From positions 1 through 31,373 of the IMG/VR virus record IMGVR_UViG_3300030107_006978: a stretch of 31,373 nucleotides of DNA; one strand, written 5' to 3'. Position numbers and translations under genes: made by a program. This stretch comes from a virus. A model generated the notes under the pieces. It was given only the letters and a program-made list of their open reading frames with translations. It made no database searches and had not been told where the DNA came from. Shown piece after piece: positions 1 to 9,548 of this stretch (position 1 is its first letter; every line of letters begins with the position of its first letter).

Positions 1-434
1 CCGCCATATCTAATAGATTTTGACTCTTCTAAACTTGATAATGCTATTAGATAGCTATCACCGTCTTTACTATTAGATTGAAAATTTATAATTTCAGGAT
101 TAGAAAGCACGTTTAGTGCGTATAAATTTAAATTATTATCATTTAAGATACCTAAATTAGTATTTATAAACGATTGATCAATAACATCCTTTGGTGATAT
201 ATGTGGCTTTGTAACAATTTCATTTACACGAGGCACTTGTACAGTTCTATCAAACTCCTTTTCTGCTAAAAAAGCATCACCTATAAAGGTTCCTTTTGAG
301 CTTAAAGGTGTGGAGGATTCAGTTAAAGACTTACCTGAAAAAGCTCTTCCATCCACTACGTTAAACAGCCCTGTGTAGTTTCTACCACTTAGAGTAAATG
401 ATTCACCAGATGTATATTTAAAATAGGATATCAT
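1..434 (-). CDS. Partial structural-module protein, N-terminal part only
   Basis: The minus strand is open from an ATG at 434-432 to the left edge, giving about 144 residues beginning MISYFKYTSG and containing no stop. The ATG overlaps the TGA stop of the upstream gene (433-431) in an ATGA arrangement, so it is probably translated by coupling and has no promoter box of its own. I do not recognise a family. The visible part is rich in Ser, Asn and Thr with short beta-prone stretches, in keeping with the neighbouring tail or baseplate adhesion proteins. It is the last visible member of the run transcribed leftward from the late box at 2804-2811. The C-terminus lies outside the window. Confidence 0.7.
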   Translation of the reverse strand, partial: MISYFKYTSGESFTLSGRNYTGLFNVVDGRAFSGKSLTESSTPLSSKGTFIGDAFLAEKEFDRTVQVPRVNEIVTKPHISPKDVIDQSFINTNLGILNDNNLNLYALNVLSNPEIINFQSNSKDGDSYLIALSSLEESKSIRYG

Positions 435-2797
435 TTGTAGTTTATAAAGTTAACGTCGTTAATAGTTGTCGTTTCAGGTAATGAAGAAGTAATATTGTTA
501 AGCAACAGAGTTTTTACTTCTTCAGTAATGCTGCTGTCCTGAATATTTAAATTCTTTACATTAATATCAACTACATTACTCCTGTGTTTTAAATTAGTAC
601 CGATAGAGTTTACAGTAGTTATTGTATCTGTTAAGTTGCGTTGACCGCAGGGTAATGATATCGTTATATCTTGTATCTCATTTAAGTTTTGTAAAAACAC
701 TGCAGTTATTTCTTCTTCTTCTGATAAAGGTGATGTTGTTAGATATATTTCGTCGATAAAAATACTTTCTTGTTCATCTGGGGTTAATAAATTTTGTACA
801 TCGCCATCCGGGCTGATAATTTCTATTACACCAAATAAAATCGATTTATTAAGCATTTGATATGCCTTGATGTTAAAAGAAAACACTATTTCAGAATTTA
901 TGTAAAAATTACAGACTCCTCTTATTGCGTCAAATGATAAAAATATTGTATTTGTAACATATGGGTTAAGATTAAACGTACGTGTGACAGATTGAATAAC
1001 CGGTGGCTCCGGAGAGTTGTCGAAAATATTAAATGTAAACTCTAACTCATTGTTAGCCTTTTTATATATATTAAAACCTCCATCAATCTCGTTTCTCTGT
1101 GTTCTTATAACAAACTCATCTGTATTGCTCTTAATATTAAAGCCTAACGCAAATCCACCGTTATCGTTTATTACAGTAAAGTAATTGTTTACCATTTCTC
1201 TCAATACTACCCCTTCACAAAAGTTTGTTGGTCTTTTTGTCTCTAGCTCTTCTTTATCAAGTCGTTCGTATCTATATCTTTTATTAGGTTCAAAAACCAA
1301 ATCACTCTTTTTATCAAAATAATGTTTTTTCTTTATTGAAGAAGTTAACGAGCTATTACCTCGTATTAGCTCTTCTACTAACCAGTCATAAGTTACATAT
1401 GTTTGGTTTGACGATAGAGATTCTTCTTTTGTAGCTAAATCTGGATAGAAATATCTATCTACCCAAACTCCGCGTTTACCTATACCACCAGAAAGCCAAG
1501 TGCATAGGTAAGTTGCATTTTCTCGTCTCACACCGTCTTCGTCATCGAGTTGGTATACTCTATCTGAAAGGAAAGGCTGTGTAAAGCTAAATGCACCTGA
1601 ATCAACAAATTTAGTATCATTAATATTAATTTGCGTGAATGGGCTGAGAGAGGACGGTGTAATAAAGTATGTATCCCCTGGCGGTATTCTAACGTTAAAG
1701 TTGTTATAAACATAATTCAGAGCTAATACTTCGTTCTTTTCACTGTCAATATCAGAAAATATACTTGTGTATTTTCTCAAGCTCTTTACATATATGGGAT
1801 TTGTTTCGCTTGAAGATAGTAAGTTATTAGATGATACATACTCGTCAAAATTATTAGCTATATTTTTTAAGTTTAGTACATCAAATTTAGGCTTTGTAGA
1901 ATTGGATGACGTATGGAGTAGGTAGTTAGAGGGTAAATGAAAATTACTCTTATCTGTGTTTATTTTAGATCCGTTTTCATTGTAGGTAATAAAAGAAGTA
2001 TTGTAAGGAGATGGAATTGTTAAATCAATCTCACCGCCTAATTTTATAGCCCGTGAAGTAAAGTAAAATGAATTGGTATCATCTACATCTGTTATATTTT
2101 GAGCTACAAGCGTTGTACCATCACTTTGTAAAATATATCTTACTGATCGCCCTAAAGATACTTGACCGCTTTCTTTAGTAGAAAAGAAACTTATAAAATC
2201 AGATGTTATATCTAATCCTGCTTTTACTATAGTGTATTCGAGTTTTGCATCCTCTAAAGAAATTTTATTTTCACCCACAAATAGAACTGTTCTTTGTCCA
2301 TTGATTTCAGCATCGTCGCTAACTACGAGATAATACCTAAAGTTGTTTATTAGGTAAGCTACTCTGCAGTAAAATTGATCTAGAAGTTCTATTTCTAGAT
2401 TAACAGCGTCGATTTTGTTCATGGTAATACCCGGGTAACCATAGTATTGAGTGTTATAAGAGTCGTTAGTTTTACGAAAATTGCTTATGTCCGCTTTATT
2501 AAATGTTAACCACCCCGGGGCATTTGCAGCAAAGTTTAATCCGGAAAATATTTTTCTAGGAACCACTTTACCACCAGTAAACTGTGTAACACTGTCTAAT
2601 GTATATTCGTTTGTTAGAAAAAAGTCAGTAAAGTTTAAATTTTTAAAGCTTTGAACACCTGATAGGGCAGTTATAAAATTAAAGTTACCACCACCAGAAT
2701 ATGTTCTTCTAAACTGATCGAGCTCTAAGTCTACAGGGCAAATTTCTGCAGATTCTGATTTTAAAGCGCTTAAGCTGGATTTTACCAATGCTCCCAT
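431..2797 (-). CDS. Large virion protein with LamG-like domain (baseplate/adhesion module)
   Basis: This 788-aa protein has no catalytic motif that I recognise. Roughly residues 525-695 look like a concanavalin/LamG-type jelly roll. They contain a beta-rich run with a GGFALGFNIK stretch and end in IDEIYLTTSPLSEEE, the pattern that typically closes LamG_3-type domains. Such domains bind carbohydrate or protein surfaces, so a role in host attachment or as a tail-fibre or baseplate component is inferred. The start is fixed by a TATAAATA box ending six bases before ATG. The upstream protease gene stops 21 bases before this start, and the downstream partial gene overlaps its stop. Mostly Asn/Ser/Thr-rich beta structure elsewhere. 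Structural role is likely; exact role unknown. Confidence 0.8.
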   Translation of the reverse strand: MGALVKSSLSALKSESAEICPVDLELDQFRRTYSGGGNFNFITALSGVQSFKNLNFTDFFLTNEYTLDSVTQFTGGKVVPRKIFSGLNFAANAPGWLTFNKADISNFRKTNDSYNTQYYGYPGITMNKIDAVNLEIELLDQFYCRVAYLINNFRYYLVVSDDAEINGQRTVLFVGENKISLEDAKLEYTIVKAGLDITSDFISFFSTKESGQVSLGRSVRYILQSDGTTLVAQNITDVDDTNSFYFTSRAIKLGGEIDLTIPSPYNTSFITYNENGSKINTDKSNFHLPSNYLLHTSSNSTKPKFDVLNLKNIANNFDEYVSSNNLLSSSETNPIYVKSLRKYTSIFSDIDSEKNEVLALNYVYNNFNVRIPPGDTYFITPSSLSPFTQININDTKFVDSGAFSFTQPFLSDRVYQLDDEDGVRRENATYLCTWLSGGIGKRGVWVDRYFYPDLATKEESLSSNQTYVTYDWLVEELIRGNSSLTSSIKKKHYFDKKSDLVFEPNKRYRYERLDKEELETKRPTNFCEGVVLREMVNNYFTVINDNGGFALGFNIKSNTDEFVIRTQRNEIDGGFNIYKKANNELEFTFNIFDNSPEPPVIQSVTRTFNLNPYVTNTIFLSFDAIRGVCNFYINSEIVFSFNIKAYQMLNKSILFGVIEIISPDGDVQNLLTPDEQESIFIDEIYLTTSPLSEEEEITAVFLQNLNEIQDITISLPCGQRNLTDTITTVNSIGTNLKHRSNVVDINVKNLNIQDSSITEEVKTLLLNNITSSLPETTTINDVNFINYK

Positions 2798-2803
2798 TGT
2801 ATA

Positions 2804-2811
2804 TATTTATA
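2804..2811 (-). promoter_or_regulatory. Late-promoter-like box TATAAATA, N6 to ATG
   Basis: TATAAATA on the minus strand is followed by six bases (TATACA) and then the ATG at 2797. It is identical to the T4 late -10 consensus. The predicted transcript start coincides with the start codon. Confidence 0.7.
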
Positions 2812-2817
2812 CCGCGG

Positions 2818-4290
2818 TTAACTTAAGCGAACTGTTGATAGTGTATATCCTTCTGTATTTCCCACTGTAACCATACCAGCGTTAATACTTTTTTGTATTT
2901 CATCATTACCGAAGTTTCTTAACCCACCAGCTGCAATTGCAGCTGTTCGCCATATTCCCAAAAGAAGCAGTTCATTGTCATATGGTATAAAAATAGGACC
3001 ACCGCTATCACCACTAGATAAACCTGATAAGCTTAAATTAAATGAAGAGAGAATAGGCGAGACGTTGGTAAGTCTATAATCTGGCATTCCTTGAGGTCCA
3101 AGATCTACTGTCACAGATCTGGATATACGGGTTAATAGTTCCCCCTGAAAGCCTCTAGAGACAGAAGTATGATTAATAATTCTTGGCGTACCTACACCAG
3201 CGTAGTGATCGCTGTCAAAAATAAAATTACCACCCTGTGTGATTACTGGGTATTTGTGAGAAATTACCTCATTATCAAATTGCGGGAGTTTATATAATTT
3301 GAGATTACCTGCTGCTCCAGTGGATGTTGTTGCGGTAGACATATCTCGGTTAAAACGCATTACTATTAAGTCGTCGCCAATATCAGTTGCATCTACAATA
3401 GTTGCAGAAATTGAATTCCCGGTTGTATGATCATAGAAAAATACAACGTCATTGGTTTCAGGATCGTTGTCAAAATGCGCTACGCTTATTCCATGTCTAG
3501 GGGAAATTAACGTAACATTATTATTATCATTAAACCCAGTTGCGTTGTAGCTAGTACCGGAAAAATTAATTACAGCTCTGTTAGCGTATCCCCAAAAATC
3601 AGTTGACCAGGTAGCTGATTCATCAGTCACGTTAGTAATAAATTTAAATTTATCCTCAGCACCAACCGGATCAGTAACTGCAGAAAGGAGAGATTGTGTT
3701 TCATTGATGCTTTGCAGTGATGTGTCTTCATATGAAGATAAATTTAGACTGCCCACAGAGTTATATTCAATATCTAGATCATCATGATTTTGAATTACAA
3801 AATTATCCTTTTTCGTTAAGTATGTAAATATTGAATTACTATCTTCATTATCGAGCATACTAACATTTAGCAAATCTAAATCTTCAACTGTTTGATGATA
3901 TCCCTCTGTCCGGACGTTTAAAGGTATTGTAAACTTGGTTGTACTACCATTTATATACCCAACGTTTACCCGCATCGTGATCGATTTTTTAAGCGCAGTT
4001 TTTGAAGGGAAAAATATATGTTTAAAAGGGGTGTTAAAAAATACAGGCGATGCACCTTTTCTAATTTCAGGATAAATTGATTGCGTTTTATAATCACGAA
4101 ATATGGTTATGTCAGGTTCTTCTAACCCGCTTTCGTCACCCCAGTTAATTGCTAGATAATCAGGAAAGATATTCGAATATACTTCTGATAAATCCAAGGA
4201 TAGCTGGGTCAAATCAAACAGCTCGATAGTAGGTTCTGTATAAGTACCACCAGCGTCTGTTGAAGTAAGATATAAAGTATGAGTGTTCAT
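2818..4290 (-). CDS. Virion-associated trypsin-like serine protease with N-terminal PKD-like domain
   Basis: The 490-aa protein ends in a chymotrypsin/trypsin-fold domain (S1-like, about residues 235-475). Visible catalytic motifs are HGISVAH (His272 in the SVAH block), DIGDDLIVMRF (Asp306 or Asp307, matching the DIALL-type position) and GDSGGP at 427-432 with nucleophile Ser429. The order His-Asp-Ser and the oxyanion-hole GDSGG are as in active S1 proteases. Residues about 44-125 contain INWGDES followed by FKHIFFPS and SITMRV, a PKD-like beta sandwich. No signal peptide is visible. The ATG overlaps the TGA of the 948-aa gene (ATGA), so it is translationally coupled inside the baseplate/adhesion operon. 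It may cut host surface protein, or process a neighbouring virion protein; the sequence does not decide. The protease call is strong; activity and role are inference. Confidence 0.85.
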   Translation of the reverse strand: MNTHTLYLTSTDAGGTYTEPTIELFDLTQLSLDLSEVYSNIFPDYLAINWGDESGLEEPDITIFRDYKTQSIYPEIRKGASPVFFNTPFKHIFFPSKTALKKSITMRVNVGYINGSTTKFTIPLNVRTEGYHQTVEDLDLLNVSMLDNEDSNSIFTYLTKKDNFVIQNHDDLDIEYNSVGSLNLSSYEDTSLQSINETQSLLSAVTDPVGAEDKFKFITNVTDESATWSTDFWGYANRAVINFSGTSYNATGFNDNNNVTLISPRHGISVAHFDNDPETNDVVFFYDHTTGNSISATIVDATDIGDDLIVMRFNRDMSTATTSTGAAGNLKLYKLPQFDNEVISHKYPVITQGGNFIFDSDHYAGVGTPRIINHTSVSRGFQGELLTRISRSVTVDLGPQGMPDYRLTNVSPILSSFNLSLSGLSSGDSGGPIFIPYDNELLLLGIWRTAAIAAGGLRNFGNDEIQKSINAGMVTVGNTEGYTLSTVRLS

Positions 4291-7133
4291 AATATTATTG
4301 AGGCGGCTGACGGTGCAGAAGTAATAGATAATGTTGGGTCTCCAGAACTCAACGCAAACTCTAAAAAGCTTAAATCTTTTTCTGGGTACCCCCAGCCGGT
4401 TGTCTTTACAAAGTTAAATGTTTCCGACATGTCGTTAGCATCGTAATACCTCGTCTTAATAAATTTAACTCTGTCTTTATAATCGAAGATATAGGAATAT
4501 AATCTCGGCGTCTTATTTTGATCCTTTAAAATAAAGCTTAAGTTAAACATCTCATTGTCACTACTGTATGTTAGTACCGGTTTACTCGACTCTAAAAATA
4601 CAACATCATTGTTAACACTGTTTACATACGCATATTGATCTATTAAATTATCTGTATCTGTTGGATAAATTTGCTCAACATTATTTCTCACATAATTGTA
4701 TTTGTATATCAACGGGTATACTCTAAAATCTTTAAAAGCTGCGCCGGTATTTACAACACCTTCTTTTACTAATTTAGCATAAAACACATCGTCACCTACT
4801 TTAAACCGATTACTAATTTTATCGAAATTATTCGTATTTGTTGATAGTGTGTTAGTAATCGATAACGGGTACTCAAAATCATTAGTTTTTATATTATAAT
4901 CAATACTCTCTACTACAAGGAATGAACTAGTTTCAATAAACAAGGTATTATAAAACAAATCAAATTCTTTTACACACGTTGATAGCTCATTGCTAATGGT
5001 TGAAGAATATTTTGTTTCGAGGTATGGTAAAGCTTCCGTGAGTTCCTTAACATTGGGTAGATTAGAAGGTTTGTTTACATTCTTTATGTAAATCTTTCCG
5101 AAATTTTCTTTTTTAGTGAAAAAGCTTTCAGTAGCAGATAGCACATCAGTTACTATTGTTTTTCTTAACGTCTCATCATTGTAGTCATAGCTTTCAAATC
5201 CACGTGGTGTAAAATCAAAAGTTAAATCGTCTGTAAATAGCCCCCCTTCCATATCAGTTACTCCGTTGTCACCAGATAATCTAACGTTGTAAGTAAATGA
5301 ACCGGATGACGCTGGGTGCGCGGTGTCACAAAGAGCTCTTACCACTGTTGAACCATCGTCATAATAAGAGATACCAGCTTCTAATAAATCATCAAAGTAA
5401 AACTTACCGGATGAATCGGAATACGAACTTAAGTTTGTACTAACAGCTTCATCGAGAATTTCATTATCAGAAAATTTAAAAAACGCACCTTCTTTAACAG
5501 TTGCTTCTATAGTACCAATTTGCTCAATGTCTACTTGAGAAAAATTTTGTATCGCCATTTGCGGTGTTCTTGGCGCGTAGTACCTAAAGAAAATATCGTA
5601 ACCCGACGCGAGCTCTTGAACCGTACCTGCAGTAAAGAATTGAGTAAAAGAAGTTACACCTGACCGGAAGGTCTCTGGGTATTCAGTGGCGTTTGCTGTA
5701 CTATAGTTAAAAGCATAACCTTCACCATATAGAGTATCAAAAAATTGATAACCATTAAGTATTAAACTCTTTACAACTTTAGTATCTTCAAGTTTAAAAT
5801 TATTTCTGTAATAATTATTGTCTTTCAACAACCCATATGTATTACCGTTTAGATCTTTTTTACTATCGTATATATATCCCTGATTAAAGAGAAAAGATAA
5901 ATCTGTATTAATATTTTTATCTGTAGGTATCTCAGAACTATACCCCATTAAAGATGTGCTGTTTTTATCCGTGTTAGGTTGATTAACAGCTATACCTTTA
6001 CTTTGATTACTAATTGATCGTGAAGTATCAATAATAAAGGTAAAAATATCATCATTGTTTGTAAATAGATTTGGATCTGGAAAAATATAAAGCTGATTTG
6101 GTGGATATATATCTTTAGAAAAGAAACTTAATCTCTCACTTTCTATAGAAACAATACCTGCATTAGTGGGTTTAAAAAAGCCCTGATCTCTTACACTTTT
6201 TATGTCGTTTGAAAAAACCGAAGCTACCGAAGGGTAGTTTGTGTTAAGGAAATTTGCATACGGGGCTTCCGCTTCAAACAGTTTACCCACTTCAAATGAA
6301 CCGACACTATTAGAAGAAAGATAGTAATAATCAGCGCCTATAAATTTTTCAGTCTGCTTTCTCTTGTTATCAAATACCTCATCAACTTCTTTTAATTCTC
6401 TTATGGTATCACTTATTCCAGCAAATATTTCTTCAACTAGAACAGCGTCATTAGTTAAAAATATATTACTATCTGGTAATCCTGCAGGGTCATATTCTAT
6501 AAAATTTCTACCATATACTTTATCATCCGGATCTGCGTTAAAGTATTGTGTATATTGGTCAACATATTCTGTTAACGAGATAGTAACATCTTTTTTAATA
6601 GTATCGATGTTATAGTCCATTGCTGCAGTGCTCCGGTTAGCTAGAAAATCGACTATAAGCTCATATGCATTTTGTTGAAATCCAAAATTACTACCTTTAA
6701 GCTTTGCTCTTGTTGTTGAAAAATGTAATTTATCTCTTTTAACTTGATAATATGAAATAATACTTCTTATTTTTTTACTATAAAAAGCGACAGCTATTTG
6801 TAAGTCATACTTATCACCAAAATCGATCTGCGAGAGAAACTTCTGCTCCGCGTGTGTAGAATAATTTAAGGTTATATCTCTTAAAAATTCTCTATATCTT
6901 TCTGTAATAATTTCGGCGTCGGTCGCAGTCTTTGTCGTAAGTTTTCTATTGTATCTTCTAATGTATTCGTTATAGAAATTCTGTAGATCGCTTGGCTCGT
7001 ATGTCTCACGGACATCTCTAATAAATTCAAGGAAAGTAAACGGTCTATTCCTATCCAGAGCGTTTTCTCTCCTGACGTTTGGGTTAGTTATAGATTTATT
7101 AACCTCAGGATAACCTTGAATTATTTCGTCCAT
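4287..7133 (-). CDS. 948-aa baseplate-module protein of unknown function
   Basis: This is the largest protein of the outer baseplate run. The first 180 residues are helical and charged, with a Tyr/Arg/Lys-rich stretch around FYSKKIRSIISYYQVKRDKLH. The remainder is long, Asn/Ser/Tyr-rich and beta-prone, including a small Ig-like segment near residues 555-640. I do not recognise the family. Its position after gp25, gp6 and the 801-aa protein is where T4 places wedge proteins gp7 and gp8, so a wedge or peripheral baseplate role is inferred from synteny only. A GATAAATA box lies six bases before ATG, and the TAA inside this box is also the stop codon of the upstream gene. It overlaps the protease gene by four bases. 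Confidence 0.75.
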   Translation of the reverse strand: MDEIIQGYPEVNKSITNPNVRRENALDRNRPFTFLEFIRDVRETYEPSDLQNFYNEYIRRYNRKLTTKTATDAEIITERYREFLRDITLNYSTHAEQKFLSQIDFGDKYDLQIAVAFYSKKIRSIISYYQVKRDKLHFSTTRAKLKGSNFGFQQNAYELIVDFLANRSTAAMDYNIDTIKKDVTISLTEYVDQYTQYFNADPDDKVYGRNFIEYDPAGLPDSNIFLTNDAVLVEEIFAGISDTIRELKEVDEVFDNKRKQTEKFIGADYYYLSSNSVGSFEVGKLFEAEAPYANFLNTNYPSVASVFSNDIKSVRDQGFFKPTNAGIVSIESERLSFFSKDIYPPNQLYIFPDPNLFTNNDDIFTFIIDTSRSISNQSKGIAVNQPNTDKNSTSLMGYSSEIPTDKNINTDLSFLFNQGYIYDSKKDLNGNTYGLLKDNNYYRNNFKLEDTKVVKSLILNGYQFFDTLYGEGYAFNYSTANATEYPETFRSGVTSFTQFFTAGTVQELASGYDIFFRYYAPRTPQMAIQNFSQVDIEQIGTIEATVKEGAFFKFSDNEILDEAVSTNLSSYSDSSGKFYFDDLLEAGISYYDDGSTVVRALCDTAHPASSGSFTYNVRLSGDNGVTDMEGGLFTDDLTFDFTPRGFESYDYNDETLRKTIVTDVLSATESFFTKKENFGKIYIKNVNKPSNLPNVKELTEALPYLETKYSSTISNELSTCVKEFDLFYNTLFIETSSFLVVESIDYNIKTNDFEYPLSITNTLSTNTNNFDKISNRFKVGDDVFYAKLVKEGVVNTGAAFKDFRVYPLIYKYNYVRNNVEQIYPTDTDNLIDQYAYVNSVNNDVVFLESSKPVLTYSSDNEMFNLSFILKDQNKTPRLYSYIFDYKDRVKFIKTRYYDANDMSETFNFVKTTGWGYPEKDLSFLEFALSSGDPTLSITSAPSAASIIL

Positions 7134-7139
7134 TAAACA

Positions 7140-7147
7140 TATTTATC
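7140..7147 (-). promoter_or_regulatory. Late-promoter-like box GATAAATA, N6 to ATG
   Basis: The box precedes the ATG at 7133 by six bases. Its internal TAA (7145-7143) is the stop codon of the 801-aa gene upstream, so terminator codon and promoter element share bases. Confidence 0.65.
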
Positions 7148-9548
7148 CTTCGAATAGAGATAGACTACTAAATAATGAATCTCTTATCATTATATCAAAG
7201 ATATTGTTATCACCCTCTAGTCCAGTCAGACCTGTGTTGAATGTCAATTCTTTAGCGCCTCTACTGTGAGTAGGTTCGCCAGCAGCGCCTGTATAAAAGG
7301 ATGTATCCATTATACCAGTCTGGGGGTTATTCCAATCTATTATACCATTTTGAACAGTATTCTCACCACCACAAATATATGTGTAAAATGTATAGTAACT
7401 TTCAATGTCGGAAGCTGAAGTTTCTTTTGTTAATACATCTTCCGGAAGCACTAACGGCCAACCCCAGTTATCACTGTATGTGCTTAAGGAATAAGTAACT
7501 ATTTCCATGTTACCCATACCTTTAAATCCAAACGGGAATGCCCCAGGTATAATAGTAGTTGTAGTAGCTGTCGAGCCAGACAAGCTTAAAGGTTGATAAG
7601 AATTTAACTGCGTGTAATCACCGCTAAATTTTTCATAGGCGACGATATCTTCACCACCTGTCATAATGTGAGTCAAGAACGATATTTCGTCTCCTAAATT
7701 TGATCCGTAGATTTCTTTGGTCGTTCTATTTCTTGTATCAAAATTTTGACTGAATTGATTTTGATACCCTCTAAATTTATTAAACTGAACGCTAAATAGA
7801 TTAATCAAACGCTTTATGCTTGCCGGGTAGTTACTATGATAAATTAAGGTTTCGTTATCTACCAGTTTGCTTAACCCATCTAAAGCTGTAATGTTACAAA
7901 CATCTACATCAGATGTATTTTGAACAAAGTTAATTATGCTTTCGTATAATTTTTTACCAAGAGCAGCGTTGCTACTACTTATACCACCAAAAATAGATCC
8001 AATGTAATCGGTAAAGAATACTTCGTCATCAAGCAACACTTCCTGGAATCTTAGATCCTTTATCATTTGCTCAAAATCAAAATCCTCATTTACTTTATAG
8101 AGATCGTAGTAATTTTTAGGATATAAACTAAAACTTGACCCACCTGTTAAAAAGTATTCTGTACTAGTGCGTGTATCTAAGTAAATATTTCTAGCGCTTA
8201 GTGTCACGTTCATAACTACTGCACTAACGTTAGAAAATAAACTATCATTATAATTTAACACTAATCTATTCCAGAAATCTGTACCAATAGATGATAGAGT
8301 ATCGCTTATACTACTGATAGAATAATAATCTGTATCCACCTTAGTCCCGGCATTACATCCGCCGACAGCACCTGGTAAAAGCTTCGATCCATCACATATT
8401 AGCTCCACTCCACAATTCGGATTATAATCCGAAGCTGATGGCTCTGGAGAATATGTCCCGGCTGACAGTGACTTCATAGTGAACTGATTTTGATTTTTTG
8501 GCTTTAGTATAAACGGGATATCAGTATTCTTATACTGCACCGGGCTAAGTTCAAATGAGTTAATTTCATCTCCTTCGTTATCTAGTCCGTTTGAGGTTAT
8601 CGAAATGTGCCCCGCAGACGGGTGCTGAATGTAAGTCATCCCGACAATAGTGGAGAGACTAACCATAAAATTATTCGAATAATTGTGGTTACCGTATGTA
8701 AACGTCCCTCTTGAATATATATTTTTTCTATCTTTATAAAAGCTTAAAAATATAGGCCGAAGCTGGTTGGTAAGATTTGAAGCATCTTGTTGTTCGGTTT
8801 TAAAGTATATTATTTGTGTACCTGATGTACCAGCTACCACGGATGACGGTGAAGATGTAGAAGAAGTTACTAACTCATCACCGCTAAGCCTGACATATAG
8901 GTTTTGTGAAGATAGTGAGACTTTAGTTATTTCATTATATTCAAATCCTGTTAAATTAGGTAAAAATTGTTTTTTATAGAAAGAGAAATAGTTCTGAAGA
9001 TGATTCCACTTGTTGTTATCCAAATTAAAATAATTCGGGCAATCTGTACCTGATACGGTAAAGTATATGTCTTGAAAATCCTGATAAAACGGGGATTGAG
9101 AATTAACTGTTAAGGGTGTTGAAAACTCTCCAGCAGATAGCATTAAATGGTACCCAGGGTCAAGATCTAGACACGTAACAGTAAATGTGTTAGTAATATA
9201 ATCTTCTATTTCAATATCTTTAGTTTGTGTTGCTAGTATCGCATTGTTGTTGCAATCTCGCAATACCATTCTAACTGTGTATAACCCGGGTAAATGGAAA
9301 GTGTGACCAGCACTTAACACATTGTTTCCATTTTCTTTATATATAGAAGTAGCTTCTTCAATTGATCCGTCACCGTAGTCAAATGTAACTTCAGTATTGT
9401 TTAACGATAGTGAATTATCGTCTGTTTGCGTTGGTACATTAGCGAAAAATGATAACGGAGTAATAGGTAGATTGTAAGAAGAGAGCACGTGATGCCCTTT
9501 ATAATCTATGACGCTAATAGTAGCAAAATTTGTCCTTATGTTACTCAT
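7143..9548 (-). CDS. 801-aa baseplate-module protein with N-terminal PKD domain
   Basis: Residues about 54-117 form a clear PKD domain: FDYGDGS, then AGHTFHLPGLYTVRMVL. The remaining 680 residues are beta-prone and Ser/Asn-rich and were not recognised. PKD domains are protein- or glycan-binding beta sandwiches common in surface and virion proteins. The gene follows gp6, in the position of T4 gp7, so a wedge or peripheral baseplate role is a synteny-based guess. The longer open frame begins at a TTG (9551). I prefer the ATG at 9548, which overlaps the TAA stop of gp6 (9543-9541) by eight bases. There is no promoter box, so expression should depend on coupling to gp6. Cys residues are scattered rather than clustered. 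Confidence 0.78.
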   Translation of the reverse strand: MSNIRTNFATISVIDYKGHHVLSSYNLPITPLSFFANVPTQTDDNSLSLNNTEVTFDYGDGSIEEATSIYKENGNNVLSAGHTFHLPGLYTVRMVLRDCNNNAILATQTKDIEIEDYITNTFTVTCLDLDPGYHLMLSAGEFSTPLTVNSQSPFYQDFQDIYFTVSGTDCPNYFNLDNNKWNHLQNYFSFYKKQFLPNLTGFEYNEITKVSLSSQNLYVRLSGDELVTSSTSSPSSVVAGTSGTQIIYFKTEQQDASNLTNQLRPIFLSFYKDRKNIYSRGTFTYGNHNYSNNFMVSLSTIVGMTYIQHPSAGHISITSNGLDNEGDEINSFELSPVQYKNTDIPFILKPKNQNQFTMKSLSAGTYSPEPSASDYNPNCGVELICDGSKLLPGAVGGCNAGTKVDTDYYSISSISDTLSSIGTDFWNRLVLNYNDSLFSNVSAVVMNVTLSARNIYLDTRTSTEYFLTGGSSFSLYPKNYYDLYKVNEDFDFEQMIKDLRFQEVLLDDEVFFTDYIGSIFGGISSSNAALGKKLYESIINFVQNTSDVDVCNITALDGLSKLVDNETLIYHSNYPASIKRLINLFSVQFNKFRGYQNQFSQNFDTRNRTTKEIYGSNLGDEISFLTHIMTGGEDIVAYEKFSGDYTQLNSYQPLSLSGSTATTTTIIPGAFPFGFKGMGNMEIVTYSLSTYSDNWGWPLVLPEDVLTKETSASDIESYYTFYTYICGGENTVQNGIIDWNNPQTGIMDTSFYTGAAGEPTHSRGAKELTFNTGLTGLEGDNNIFDIMIRDSLFSSLSLFEG

